From: Vibrio hannami | Lineage (GTDB): Bacteria; Pseudomonadota; Gammaproteobacteria; Enterobacterales; Vibrionaceae | NCBI RefSeq assembly: GCF_029589055.1 | Contig: NZ_JARQZP010000007.1 | Location: 310,001 to 374,000, forward strand | Length of the DNA stretch: 64,000 nucleotides | Direction of reading: 5' to 3' | Shown: piece after piece, positions 7,634 through 16,032 of the stretch | Layout: each line of letters begins with the position of its first letter | How positions within the stretch are numbered: position 1 is the first letter of the stretch | Program-made: the position numbers and the translations under genes | Notes under the pieces: generated by a model | Seen by the model: only the letters and a program-made list of their open reading frames with translations | What the model was told of the DNA's origin: nothing | Database searches by the model: none

Positions 7634-8725
7634 ATGAAAGATGTCCTTTTTGCTCCCCTTAACTTCGGTTCGAAAACACTAAGTAACCGTATTGCACTTC
7701 CACCAATGACACGCTCTCGAGCGACCCAACCGGGTAACATTGCCAACGAAATGATGGCTACATACTACGCGCAACGAGCCTCTGCTGGACTCGTGATTGC
7801 TGAAGGGACACAAATCTCTCAACTCGGTCAGGGATATGCCTTCACACCCGGCATTTACACTCAAGAGCAAATCTCTGGTTGGAAAAAAGTAACGGAAGCC
7901 GTTCACGCTGTGGGCGGTACCATCTTTGCCCAAATTTGGCATGTCGGCCGAGTGACACATCCCGCTAATACCAGTGGCGAGCAACCAATCTCATCCTCTG
8001 CACTTCAAGCACAGAACACTAAAGTATTTATATCTGAAAATGGTGCTCCTGGTTTTGTTGATGCCGCTCTACCACGAGAAATGACCGTAGAGGATATCAA
8101 AAACGTTGTTGAAGAATATCGCCAAGCCGCTTTGAATGCCATAGAGGCAGGGTTTGACGGTGTTGAAATCCATGCGGCAAACGGATATCTGGTGAGCCAA
8201 TTCATTGACTCTGAAGCAAATAATCGTACCGACGAATACGGCGGCTCTATTGAAAATCGTCTTCGCTTCCTAAAAGAAGTCGTTGAGGCAACAACGCAAG
8301 CAATTGGTGCAGAGCGTGTTGGTGTGCGTTTCTCTCCATTTACAACGCTGAATGATAGTATTGATTCAACGCCTATTGAGACTTATGTTGCGGCAGGCGC
8401 ATTAATGAATCAGCTAGAAGTAATATATGTACATATCGCGGAAGCGGATATGAATGGCGCTCCTGAAACGCCTGAAGAATTTAAGCAATCTCTTCGCGAG
8501 GTTTATAGTGGCACCATCATTTATGCTGGTATGTACGACGCTGAGAAAGCGGTTAAAACAGTTGAATCTGGTTTCGCCGATATGATTGGCTTTGGCCGTC
8601 CATTTATCGCGAATCCTGACCTGCCAAACCGTATTAAAAATGGCTATCCATTAGCCGAACTCGATCCAAATACACTTTTTGGAGGGGATGAGAAAGGTTT
8701 AACTGACTATCCGGTTTATCAGTAA
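7634..8725 (+). CDS. Old Yellow Enzyme family alkene reductase (NemA-like)
   Basis: An FMN-dependent (beta/alpha)8 barrel of 363 residues, full length. Visible landmarks: LSNRIALPPMTRSRA (FMN-binding start), WHVGRVTHPA, EIHAANGYLVSQFID (substrate His/Asn pair), the long NNRTDEYGGSIENRLRF block, GVRFSPF, and IGFGRPFIANPDLPNRI near the C-terminus (FMN phosphate site). Such enzymes reduce activated C=C bonds, nitroesters or N-ethylmaleimide using NAD(P)H. The start has AAAGAGAAACG upstream. It stands alone between two hairpins or gaps, and the next gene is a LysR on the other strand. Electrophile detoxification would fit the SDR/NmrA neighbours. Confidence 0.93.
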   Translation: MKDVLFAPLNFGSKTLSNRIALPPMTRSRATQPGNIANEMMATYYAQRASAGLVIAEGTQISQLGQGYAFTPGIYTQEQISGWKKVTEAVHAVGGTIFAQIWHVGRVTHPANTSGEQPISSSALQAQNTKVFISENGAPGFVDAALPREMTVEDIKNVVEEYRQAALNAIEAGFDGVEIHAANGYLVSQFIDSEANNRTDEYGGSIENRLRFLKEVVEATTQAIGAERVGVRFSPFTTLNDSIDSTPIETYVAAGALMNQLEVIYVHIAEADMNGAPETPEEFKQSLREVYSGTIIYAGMYDAEKAVKTVESGFADMIGFGRPFIANPDLPNRIKNGYPLAELDPNTLFGGDEKGLTDYPVYQ

Positions 8726-8736
8726 CATTAGAAGTT

Positions 8737-8768
8737 AAATAGGGGGCGGCATAATCATCCCCCTATTT
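8737..8768. terminator. Terminator after the OYE gene
   Basis: Arms AAATAGGGGG and CCCCCTATTT around a twelve-base loop. The A-run before and T-run after make it usable from both strands, between the OYE gene and the convergent LysR. Confidence 0.8.
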
Positions 8769-8882
8769 CTCTGTATAGCTTGAACTCATATCTTGCTCGT
8801 GTGAATCAACCAAACTGAATAGCTCAGCAAGTGAATGGTAGAGAACTACCCAAACATTTTATTAGATGGATTTGATGTACTC

Positions 8883-9773
8883 TTAATTTACCAGTGAATG
8901 TTTCAGTTGCTCTATAAGCAGTTTGGTGCCTTTGGTCGCTCCTCGGTGAGGGTAAACGGCATAGACCGATTGCTCAGGTGGCAGTTGCAACTCAGGCAAC
9001 AGTTGAACTAACTCGCCTGATTGCAGGTACTCATCCGCCATATAGTCCGCAACCTGGGCAAAGGTGTTACCAGCGAGTGCCGCGCGCATGATCAGGTCGG
9101 CATCATTGACTACAAAGTTACCGTGCAGAGGTTCAGAAACCAGCTCCTGCTCATGGTTAAAATACTGCAGCTTATTACGGTACAGGTTTTTGCGGCGATA
9201 GAGAGACGCGGGCAGCCTGGCTAGGTCATGTACTGAGGCTGGCTGTCCGTGCTTTTGCAAAAACTGAGGGCTGGCGACGAGCTTAAAACTGACATCGCGC
9301 AGTTTAATGGCGATTAGATTGGAGTCTTTCGGCAGCCACTGACGGATCGCCACATCGTAACCTTCTTTGATGATATCGGTATGGCCATCGGTGATCTCCA
9401 GATCAAACACCACATTAGAATACTGGGTTTGTATGCTGCGTATGGCTGGCTCGACAAACTTACGCCCGATAAAAACCGGAGAAGTAGCCTTAACCACTCC
9501 TTGTACATTCTGCTGGTAATCACCGGGAATATCGCTAACCTCATCCAGCAATGTCTTGATCTGACTTGCCTTGGCATACACCTTTTCGCCCACTTCGGTC
9601 AGTGACATCGAGCGAGTCGAGCGGTTAAGCAGTACTGCCCCTAACTTGGTTTCCAGAGCTTTGATCTGTTTAGTTACCCGGCCGGGATCGGTATTGCGCA
9701 GTCGAGCTGCGTTAACAAAGCTACCTTGATCAACTACATCCAAAAATACCAGGAGCTGTCTGCTTTCGTTCAT
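8883..9773 (-). CDS. LysR-family transcriptional regulator
   Basis: The HTH (RLRNTDPGRVTKQIKALETK) and LLNRSTRSMSLTEVGEK signature start a normal 296-residue LysR protein. The effector domain contains DVAIRQWLPKDSNLIAIKLRD, close in pattern to the 4359 regulator. ATG start at 9773 with AAAGGAT upstream. It is divergent from the NmrA-like gene at 9968 across a 194-bp gap, so that gene is the likely target. Codons are more GC-rich here than in the 4359 copy, so the similarity is not from a recent duplication. Confidence 0.9.
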   Translation of the reverse strand: MNESRQLLVFLDVVDQGSFVNAARLRNTDPGRVTKQIKALETKLGAVLLNRSTRSMSLTEVGEKVYAKASQIKTLLDEVSDIPGDYQQNVQGVVKATSPVFIGRKFVEPAIRSIQTQYSNVVFDLEITDGHTDIIKEGYDVAIRQWLPKDSNLIAIKLRDVSFKLVASPQFLQKHGQPASVHDLARLPASLYRRKNLYRNKLQYFNHEQELVSEPLHGNFVVNDADLIMRAALAGNTFAQVADYMADEYLQSGELVQLLPELQLPPEQSVYAVYPHRGATKGTKLLIEQLKHSLVN

Positions 9774-9967
9774 TGTTTATCCTTTTAGGAGAGCTGTGCA
9801 CCGGACAAATTATACCAGCTAGAAGCACCTATAAACGGGGGAATTATTGCCTTTTTCGACAATAGAATATTGGATTTATGACTATTTTTTCCAGTAGCTA
9901 GACTGCGTATTATCTTCCCATTGAACAGATTTCATTAACCAATAGGTTATAAACCAAGGATAAACTC

Positions 9968-10855
9968 ATGAGTAAAAAGAAAGTTCTGGTTGTTGGATCT
10001 ACCGGTCAGGTGGGTGGTCAGGTTGTTAATAAGCTGCAGCAACTGGCGGGTGATGTTGAGGTCGTCGTCAGCTCACGTCGTCAGGCGCAAGTTGATGACT
10101 GGAAAGCACAGGGGCGCAATGCGGTACTGCTTGACCTGGATGAACCGCGTACATTCGGCACAGCATTGGCAGGTGTCGACAGCGTGTTTATGCTGACCGG
10201 TTACACGGTGGACATGCTGGTACAGAGCAAGACGCTAACCGATGCAGCGGTTAAGGCAGGTGTTCAGCACATGGTGCACTGGGGAGTATTCCATAACCCT
10301 GATGTCACTGACCCACACTTTGCCTGGCACCAGATGGTGGAAACCTATATTGCAGCCAGCGGCCTGAAATGGACCAACTTGCATCCCAACTACTTTATGG
10401 AAAACCTGGTCAACGTTACTCAGATTAAGAACAACCGCTTTTCTATCTACTCAGGCGACGCACGCTGGGGCTGGATTGCGCTGGAAGATGCGGCAGAAGT
10501 GGCTGCTATCGTGCTGCGTGACGGTGCAGAAAAGCACCATGGCAAGGATTATTGGTTGAGCACAGAATCTCTGAACGGCGTTGAAGCAGCGGCTATTTTA
10601 ACTAAAGCGCTGGGTACAGAGATCACTTGTGATGTGCGTCCGGCAAGTGAGCTGGAAGAATTCTTTAACTCAGGTGCGGTAGACGTTGAGCCGAATTATG
10701 CCGCAAGTGGTGTAGAGGTGATGCGTCAGATCCAGGATGGCCGGATGGCCTATCTGGGCACAGTGCGTGATGACGTTCCTCATGTGACCGGCCGCGCAGC
10801 ACTGACACTAGAAGATTGGGCGATGAAAAATCGTACCGCTCTTCTGGGAGAATAA
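9968..10855 (+). CDS. NmrA-like NAD(P)-binding protein
   Basis: An atypical SDR/NmrA-type protein of 295 residues. It opens with KVLVVGSTGQVGGQVV (GxxGxxG dinucleotide site) and contains a VVVSSRRQAQVDDW segment at the second strand, DSVFMLTGYTVDML, and NLHPNYFMENL, typical of NmrA/NAD(P)H:quinone-type members. The catalytic YxxxK of classical SDRs is not evident, so it may be a redox sensor or an isoflavone-reductase-like enzyme. ATG start with CCAAGGA upstream. It is divergent from the LysR at 8883-9773. Confidence 0.85.
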   Translation: MSKKKVLVVGSTGQVGGQVVNKLQQLAGDVEVVVSSRRQAQVDDWKAQGRNAVLLDLDEPRTFGTALAGVDSVFMLTGYTVDMLVQSKTLTDAAVKAGVQHMVHWGVFHNPDVTDPHFAWHQMVETYIAASGLKWTNLHPNYFMENLVNVTQIKNNRFSIYSGDARWGWIALEDAAEVAAIVLRDGAEKHHGKDYWLSTESLNGVEAAAILTKALGTEITCDVRPASELEEFFNSGAVDVEPNYAASGVEVMRQIQDGRMAYLGTVRDDVPHVTGRAALTLEDWAMKNRTALLGE

Positions 10856-11570
10856 GGTGAAGTCATGATTGTTGTCACGTAAGAGTTTAACTATCAAGCA
10901 TTACTCGGCAAGCGAGCATCAAGCTATTAAGTCGCTTTAAGTGCAGTTCATGCGCATTCCCCGACCGATCCGAACGAAAAGAGCCGAACTATTAGATGAT
11001 AAAGCACAGTTAATCGACATTTTGGCTGAATACTCTCTGAACAGCCAGCGCTTTGGGAGGTTCACTAAAATTAGCGAGCAATGCTCCCGAAGTGATCCGA
11101 GTTGCAGTAACTATCACTTTGTTCCTCATCACGACCTTCAATAAAATATCTTGGTTCATTGCCATGAGAGGCGACCTCATCGTTTGGGTTGAATAGGCTG
11201 CAGCTTCTCAAAGAAAGGCAGCCACAGCCGGTACAAGTAGTTAGGTTGTTTCGGAGCCTTTGCATTAATATGCACTCTCAAGGCTAAGCGTGGAAATGGT
11301 TTTTTGCAAAGTTTTGGGAGGATTTCTCTCCAGTCCAAACTGTCAGTTCCATACTTGATAGTCAGTTTCAATCTTTTTCCTTAAAGTTAAGCTAGTTACA
11401 AGGCCTTGATCAACTTTAACATACTGTTTTAATTCAGATAGTACATTAGTACCTTGATTGTTAGCTGAACAGTGAAAAACGTGAACACGAAATGACTTGA
11501 ACACCTAACCATTACTCATGTCTGGTCTGGCCGTGAGCGAAAACTCCCATTTTCGTGCAGAGTGGCGTTT
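10856..11570. other. 715-bp stretch without a convincing gene
   Basis: No family is recognised on either strand. The only candidate is a minus-strand ORF at 11177-11371 (64 codons, TTG start) beginning MKLTIKYGTDSLDW with an AAGGA ribosome site. Its start resembles a GNAT-type opening, but the rest does not continue any known fold, so a decayed gene is possible. The reverse strand near 11110-11190 also reads protein-like for about 25 codons in another frame. This looks like debris between two modules. Confidence 0.4.
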
Positions 11571-12020
11571 TTATTTTGTGAGAACATTCTGATTTTTTAT
11601 GCAGTTTACAAATGAGTCATCATTAATACATCTACGGTTTAGGGGGAAGCGGTATGAGATCGAGTTGAATTCGGCAACATGTACACCTTCGTTATCTGAT
11701 ATACGTACGTGATAATGGCCTATCTTGTTTGACCCCGAAACAATATTAGCTTCCGCAATTAAACGACTACCTTCAGGCTTATTTAAAAACTTGATATCAG
11801 CTTGCATACCGATTGATGTATTTACTGTGTTGCACGCGGCTGCAAAAGCGATATCAGCCAATGCAAAAATCACCGCACCGTGTAAAGTGCCCAATCCATT
11901 CTTGTGATTTTCATTTATTTCTAGCTCACAACGAGCAAATTCAGTTTCTACTTTTACAAGCTCAATGCCAAGGTTATTCGCATACTTGTCATTGGAAATA
12001 TAAGAGCCTTTTTCGTTCAT
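11571..12020 (-). CDS. PaaI-type hotdog-fold thioesterase
   Basis: 149 residues with the PaaI/YdiI-type hotdog signature: NHKNGLGTLHGAVIFALADIAFAAACN (the HGG-like catalytic loop and long helix), then MQADIKFLNKPEGSRLIAEANIV and GHYHVRISDNEGVHVAEFNS. It should hydrolyse an acyl- or aryl-CoA in the cytosol; the substrate is unknown. ATG at 12020 with AAAGGGATATC upstream. The C-terminus (RRCINDDSFVNCIKNQN) is longer than usual. It stands alone on this strand after the redoxin genes. Confidence 0.85.
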   Translation of the reverse strand: MNEKGSYISNDKYANNLGIELVKVETEFARCELEINENHKNGLGTLHGAVIFALADIAFAAACNTVNTSIGMQADIKFLNKPEGSRLIAEANIVSGSNKIGHYHVRISDNEGVHVAEFNSISYRFPLNRRCINDDSFVNCIKNQNVLTK

Positions 12021-12199
12021 GATATCCCTTTGATGAAAGGTTACAGTATGATTGCGAGTTGAACCGCCACAGCTAATTAAGCTAGTAGCGATTCAGATAT
12101 TTGTCAAAACAAGCGGTCACCCATCTAACGCCTTCATCCTCAACATATTTTCGCTGAGAACTTGTTTTACGGGCCGTTGCTTGTAGCTTCGCCTGACTA

Positions 12200-13039
12200 T
12201 TACTTGTTAAACACCGATAAGAATGTATCTGGATGAGGGCGCACACGATAGTTATCTGTTTCATCACCAAAAGTTACTAAACCATTTTCATCTAGCGTAA
12301 TCACTGTTGCCATAACAGTATCTTCAGGGTATCCCGACATACCTGCAGGGGAACCACCGATGTCCTCAATCCCTAGTCTCTTGGCCGCCTTTAAGTCAAC
12401 ATCTTGTAAAATCTCAAAGTGTTCTGGTAAACCCATTTTATCGACCAGTTTCTTTGAGTTATCAAAACCCTGATTGGAAATAAATTTCACCTTCACGTCA
12501 CGACTTTTCAACGTGTCAGCGAGCTTTTGAACCTCTTTGAACTGGTTCATACAGAAAGGACACCAGTTTGCTCTAAAGAAGACGATTAACGTTTTTGATC
12601 CAATAAAAGATGTTGAAGATATAACACTTTCATCTAACCGACTTAAGTCGAACTCTGGTAATAGTTGGCCTTTTACGATGGTCTTACTTTTTTTTCGATT
12701 ATAGATGGAAAAACTTCGGATATACCACTGTACAAAAAGCGAACCAAATGCAGCTAAAGGTATCGCAATATACTGAGCACTTGTCAGATGTTCAGCCCTA
12801 TATATATACATAGCAACAAACGCGATCCCGACTAAGCTCATAAGCTGAACTAAAGGTAAACGTGAAGACGTCCTTGCGATGCCTGTCATGTTAATTAGCA
12901 CCATGAGAAAAAATGGTAAAGGGAGCGTAGTGAGAAACGAACCCAACCATATCAGTTCTCCAGAGAGCCAGAACATAATACCAGAGCCAATACCACCAAT
13001 CATATTGAGTAGAATCAGTGGCAAAATCATTTTTTTCAT
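12200..13039 (-). CDS. Membrane-anchored thioredoxin-fold (AhpC/TSA-like) protein
   Basis: The first ~110 residues form about four hydrophobic segments (LPLILLNMIGGIGSGIMFW, LGSFLTTLPLPFFLMVLI, LVQLMSLVGIAFVAMYI, IAIPLAAFGSLFVQWY). A peroxiredoxin/TlpA-like domain follows, with GQLLPEFDLSRLDES and FFRANWCPFCMNQFKEV, a CPFC active site. The C-terminus (MATVITLDENGLVTFGDETDNYRVRPHPDTFL) resembles redoxin-type proteins. It is probably an inner-membrane thiol reductase or peroxidase; which side of the membrane the domain faces cannot be read. It lies 126 bp downstream of the peroxiredoxin-like gene on the same strand, so the two are plausibly co-expressed. Confidence 0.8.
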   Translation of the reverse strand: MKKMILPLILLNMIGGIGSGIMFWLSGELIWLGSFLTTLPLPFFLMVLINMTGIARTSSRLPLVQLMSLVGIAFVAMYIYRAEHLTSAQYIAIPLAAFGSLFVQWYIRSFSIYNRKKSKTIVKGQLLPEFDLSRLDESVISSTSFIGSKTLIVFFRANWCPFCMNQFKEVQKLADTLKSRDVKVKFISNQGFDNSKKLVDKMGLPEHFEILQDVDLKAAKRLGIEDIGGSPAGMSGYPEDTVMATVITLDENGLVTFGDETDNYRVRPHPDTFLSVFNK

Positions 13040-13165
13040 CTTACTTACCTTCTAAATACATTTATGATGGGGTGAGGAGAACTTGGCTACTGCCACCCCT
13101 ATCAAGAGGATAAAATCTAAGCTACTTATATTGCGGCATAGTTTTTCACTGCTGGAAAACAGGGC

Positions 13166-13819
13166 TTATTTCTTTGCAAGAGAATCGAGTACAGGAAACA
13201 GGTCACTCGGCTCAGGTCGCTGAGTGTAATCTGGATTCACTTCCGCGTAGTCAATCGTTCCGTCTGTGTCTATCACATAACGTGCAGGCATCGGTAGATT
13301 CCACTGACCATCACCATGGATATTCGGAAGAACGACATTGAACATTTTTTTGAACTCGATCACATAATCCTGAACTTGCCAACGAATACCGAACTTGTCC
13401 GCTAGCTCGCCAGCTTTGTCAGTCAGGATTGGGAAGCTGAGATTGTTGTCACGTTGAGATTTACGGCTATCCGCAGCACCTTGCATAGAGATAGCGACAA
13501 GGGTTGCACCTTTGGCCGCGATGTCCTTAGCTGCCGCTTCCAAAGCTTGCAGTTCGATGTTGCAGTATGGGCACCACACGCCACGATAGAAGCTAATCAC
13601 AACAGGGCCGTTCGCCAATAGTATTTTTAGGGCTACGTCGTTACCTTCAGAGTCACTTAATACAAAATCAGGGGCTTTGTTCCCAACCTTTAGGGCATTA
13701 TCAGCTTGCCCACTTTCAATTAGCTCTTGTGTTGAGCGACTGAATGCTTCATAAGCGGGTGCAGGAGCTTGTTTCTTGAATTGTTCTTTAAAAGTATCTA
13801 GTTGTTGTTGTAGAGACAT
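13166..13819 (-). CDS. Peroxiredoxin-like protein (AhpC/TSA family)
   Basis: 217 residues. After a charged N-terminal helix comes the redoxin core KAPDFVLSDSEGNDVAL, SFYRGVWCPYCNIELQALEAA (a CPYC active site rather than the single peroxidatic Cys of typical peroxiredoxins) and VVLPNIHGDGQWNLPMPARYVID near the end. This is the pattern of the peroxiredoxin-like family common in marine bacteria. It is cytosolic, with no signal peptide. ATG at 13819 with a GAGGAAG ribosome site. It is divergent from the broken LysR at 14013, which may once have controlled it. Confidence 0.85.
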   Translation of the reverse strand: MSLQQQLDTFKEQFKKQAPAPAYEAFSRSTQELIESGQADNALKVGNKAPDFVLSDSEGNDVALKILLANGPVVISFYRGVWCPYCNIELQALEAAAKDIAAKGATLVAISMQGAADSRKSQRDNNLSFPILTDKAGELADKFGIRWQVQDYVIEFKKMFNVVLPNIHGDGQWNLPMPARYVIDTDGTIDYAEVNPDYTQRPEPSDLFPVLDSLAKK

Positions 13820-14012
13820 GATTTCTTCCTCAAGTTGTTTTCATATTCGGCTAAATTCAGAACGTACATAAGCTGTTTAATTCTGAGCACCGTATTGAAG
13901 CGTATTGCTTGTATAAGCTTGTGCTTCGAACCAGTGAGGTAAGATTATTGTTTTTTATTTGAGGGATAAACATGCTACTTTGATACTCATAGTATCCCAA
14001 TTGGACACAATT

Positions 14013-14906
14013 ATGTTCAAAAATGCACTCTTGAATGAGATGGTTGCATTTGTTGCTGTCGCTGAATTTGGTAGTTTTACCTTGGCGGCTGCTTCCCTTA
14101 ATTCAACGAAATCAGGAACGGGAAAAGCCGTTAGAAAGCTTGAAGCGGAGCTAGGGTTAAAGCTGTTTAATCGAACAACACGCTCAGTTAGTTTGACGGA
14201 AGAAGGAAGGATTTATTTTGAGGCAGCGAAGCATGCGCTTGATACCATTAATGATGCGAGGCTCCTATTAGAAGCAAGAAAAGACGAGCCTGTAGGTAAA
14301 CTGCGAGTGAATCTTCCTAACGCTATCGGGCGCAATGTCGTTAATACATTGAGAGAATTTACCGATAATTTCCCTAAAGTTACTGTTGAACTATCTCTGA
14401 CAGACCGATTTGAAGATGCCGTTCAAGGAGAATGGGACGTTGTAGTTCGGATTGGTGAGTTGGATGACAGCTCATTTGTTGCCAAAAACCTAGGTCAGGC
14501 CAAAAGAATACTTTGCGCCTCTCCAAGATACATAGAAGAATTTGGTATCCCTAAAGATTTAAATGAGTTGCGTAATCATAACTCCGTAGCCTTTCGTGCC
14601 CCGACTGGAAAAATCCGCCCGTGGCTTTTTAAAGACTCAAGCGGAAAGACATCTGAAATATCAATATGACCAATAGCGGTATTTAATGATGGAAGGGCGT
14701 TGGTCGATGCCGTTGTATCAGGCTTAGGCATTGCGCAAGTGTATGACAAAGCTGTTAGCCAAGCTCTAAAAAGTGGAGATATGGTAGAACTACTCCCCAG
14801 CACATCAATATCTGGCCCTCCTGTGAATGCATTAATACCGAGCGGTAGAGTGATGCCAGCAAAAACAAAAGTGTTTATTGAGTTCTTGAAAGCGCAGCTA
14901 AGTTAG
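14013..14906 (+). pseudogene. LysR-family regulator interrupted by an in-frame TGA
   Basis: Residues 1-218 (from the ATG at 14013; an upstream in-frame ATG at 13971 region lacks support) carry a normal HTH (STKSGTGKAVRKLEAELGLKLFNR, split here by TTRSVSLTEEG) and the first effector lobe. A TGA at 14667-14669 follows TSEISI. The same frame then continues PIAVFNDGRALVDAVVSGLGIAQVYD to a stop at 14906, exactly what an intact LysR needs. A single substitution is enough to explain the break. No selenocysteine insertion element is visible. The product is truncated unless the stop is an error or is read through. It is divergent from the peroxiredoxin-like gene. Confidence 0.85.
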
Positions 14907-15048
14907 ATTCAAACTGACCATAAAGTCATAATCTTGTTACAATTCAATGCGTAATACACACACTCACAAGTGAAAGCCTTCTCATAATGTACAGTATATA
15001 CATTCTTCAGTATAAGGTTTGGTAGTCTATGCTGAACATGAGGTAATC

Positions 15049-15366
15049 ATGAAGTTTTTTCGGTATTTACTGGTATTATCAACAGTTATTATTTATGTAT
15101 TCACCATAATTGCTGTTAATGGGTATGGCTTTAACTGGCCATCTGTAGCGGTAAATGATCTGCTGAGTATGAATTGGAGAAGCCAGTTTGATATTGATTT
15201 TTTAATTCATTTGTTTTTGCTAGCTAGCTGGGTGGTGTGGCGAGAAGGTGCAACCGTTAAAGCTTATGTGTTCGGCTTTTTAAGCATTGTAATGGGAGGA
15301 ATGTTCAGTTTTCCCTACATTGCCTATTTATCTATCCAAGCTAATGCTTCTTGGTGTGCATACTGA
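15049..15366 (+). CDS. Small inner-membrane protein, unknown function
   Basis: 105 residues with three predicted membrane segments: FRYLLVLSTVIIYVFTIIAV, then FLIHLFLLASWVVW and AYVFGFLSIVMGGMFSFPYIAYL. The order (short periplasmic loop after helix 1 with MNWRSQFDIDFLIH) recalls DUF2834-like proteins, but the match is only by eye. The start at 15049 is chosen over the upstream TTG at 15019 because GAGG (15040-15043) precedes it at five bases. No partner gene is evident. Confidence 0.65.
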   Translation: MKFFRYLLVLSTVIIYVFTIIAVNGYGFNWPSVAVNDLLSMNWRSQFDIDFLIHLFLLASWVVWREGATVKAYVFGFLSIVMGGMFSFPYIAYLSIQANASWCAY

Positions 15367-15656
15367 GAAGTAATTAACTGGAAAATTTACCAAATATACA
15401 CTTTCTACTAGTGCATTGGGTTTGGGTGAAGTTGCCTCGAAAAATCTCAGGCGTGAATAAATTCTTATAAAAAACGCATAAAGGTAATTTAGCCAAGAAG
15501 CTCTGTACTGAAAGCTTTTGTCCAAAACCGTTCACGCTCCGGTTCTTGCCCAACATTAGGAAATGTAGGGCAAATCCTGACAGGATTTATCGGTCGAAAA
15601 TTATGCTGTGTCGCTTTGGGGCAAATATGAGTCAAATTGTCCCGCAAAGTGCCATT

Positions 15657-15690
15657 TACCTCGTTCCCACGCTCTGCGTGGTAATGCATA
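15657..15690. repeat. Short palindromic intergenic repeat, copy 1
   Basis: ACCTCGTTCCCACGCTC followed by TGCGTGGTAATGCATAC: a CCACGC/GCGTGG hairpin. The same sequence with small changes occurs at 46895-46931, also between genes. A third, inverted relative (CATTCCCACG...GGGAACGAGG) lies near 15785-15814. Confidence 0.7.
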
Positions 15691-15843
15691 CTGTGGCTGA
15701 AAATATCCACGTAACATACTGAAAAGATGAGAATTACCCCGTTAACGGTTTATAATTCTGACTGATAACTTTGAATCTAATATACATTCCCACGAGGACC
15801 ATGGGAACGAGGGTTAAATATCCATTACTTTGGTGCTGGGCAT

Positions 15844-15900
15844 CATGCTACTGAGCGCTATGGCATAAAGCGCTGGGTGAGTGACTGGCTCAGTAGCATG
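15844..15900. repeat. 13-bp perfect inverted repeat
   Basis: CATGCTACTGAGC at 15844-15856 is mirrored by GCTCAGTAGCATG at 15888-15900, with a 31-base interior that contains AGCGCT twice. No T-run follows, so it is not an ordinary terminator. Confidence 0.75.
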
Positions 15901-15980
15901 GTATGAATGTCGAGTTTATTGATATCGATAACCCGGTTTAATTGAAGTGAAGGGTTATAGGTGACAGGTTAGGGATAATA

Positions 15981-16008
15981 AAAGCGCAGGCTAATTAGCC
16001 TGCGCTTT
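15981..16008. terminator. Terminator downstream of gltA
   Basis: A perfect 28-base palindrome: AAAGCGCAGGCTAA and its exact complement, giving A-run, GC stem and T-run on both strands. Confidence 0.9.
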
Positions 16009-16032
16009 AACATTACCTGTAACCTAAAAACC

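Larger units (their letters stand above)
15367..15980. other. Gene-free stretch with Vibrio-type repeat DNA
   Basis: About 610 bp without a gene. On the minus strand, 15489-15710 reads as an open frame (DNLTHICPKATQHNFRP, then PTFPNVGQEPERE) that I recall as a translated piece of a repeat family scattered in Vibrio genomes rather than a gene. The palindrome TCCCACGCTCTGCGTGG at about 15665-15682 and its relative at 46900-46920 belong to the same class. A separate perfect 13-bp inverted repeat lies at 15844-15900. Confidence 0.55.

Noticed and set aside
11177..11371. 64-codon minus-strand ORF with TTG start and a good ribosome site
   Set aside because: The opening looks GNAT-like but nothing after it fits; kept only as a note under the gene-free stretch.
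12082..12270. Minus-strand frame ending GVRWVTACFDKYLNRY between the thioesterase and redoxin genes
   Set aside because: Overlaps the redoxin 3' end out of frame; the protein-like tail may be debris of an older gene, but no family could be named.
14667..14669. TGA in the LysR gene as selenocysteine
   Set aside because: No SECIS-like hairpin directly after it, and LysR proteins have no Cys/Sec at this place.
15489..15710. Minus-strand frame with PTFPNVGQEPERERF
   Set aside because: I recall this as a translation of repeat DNA found many times in Vibrio; not a gene.
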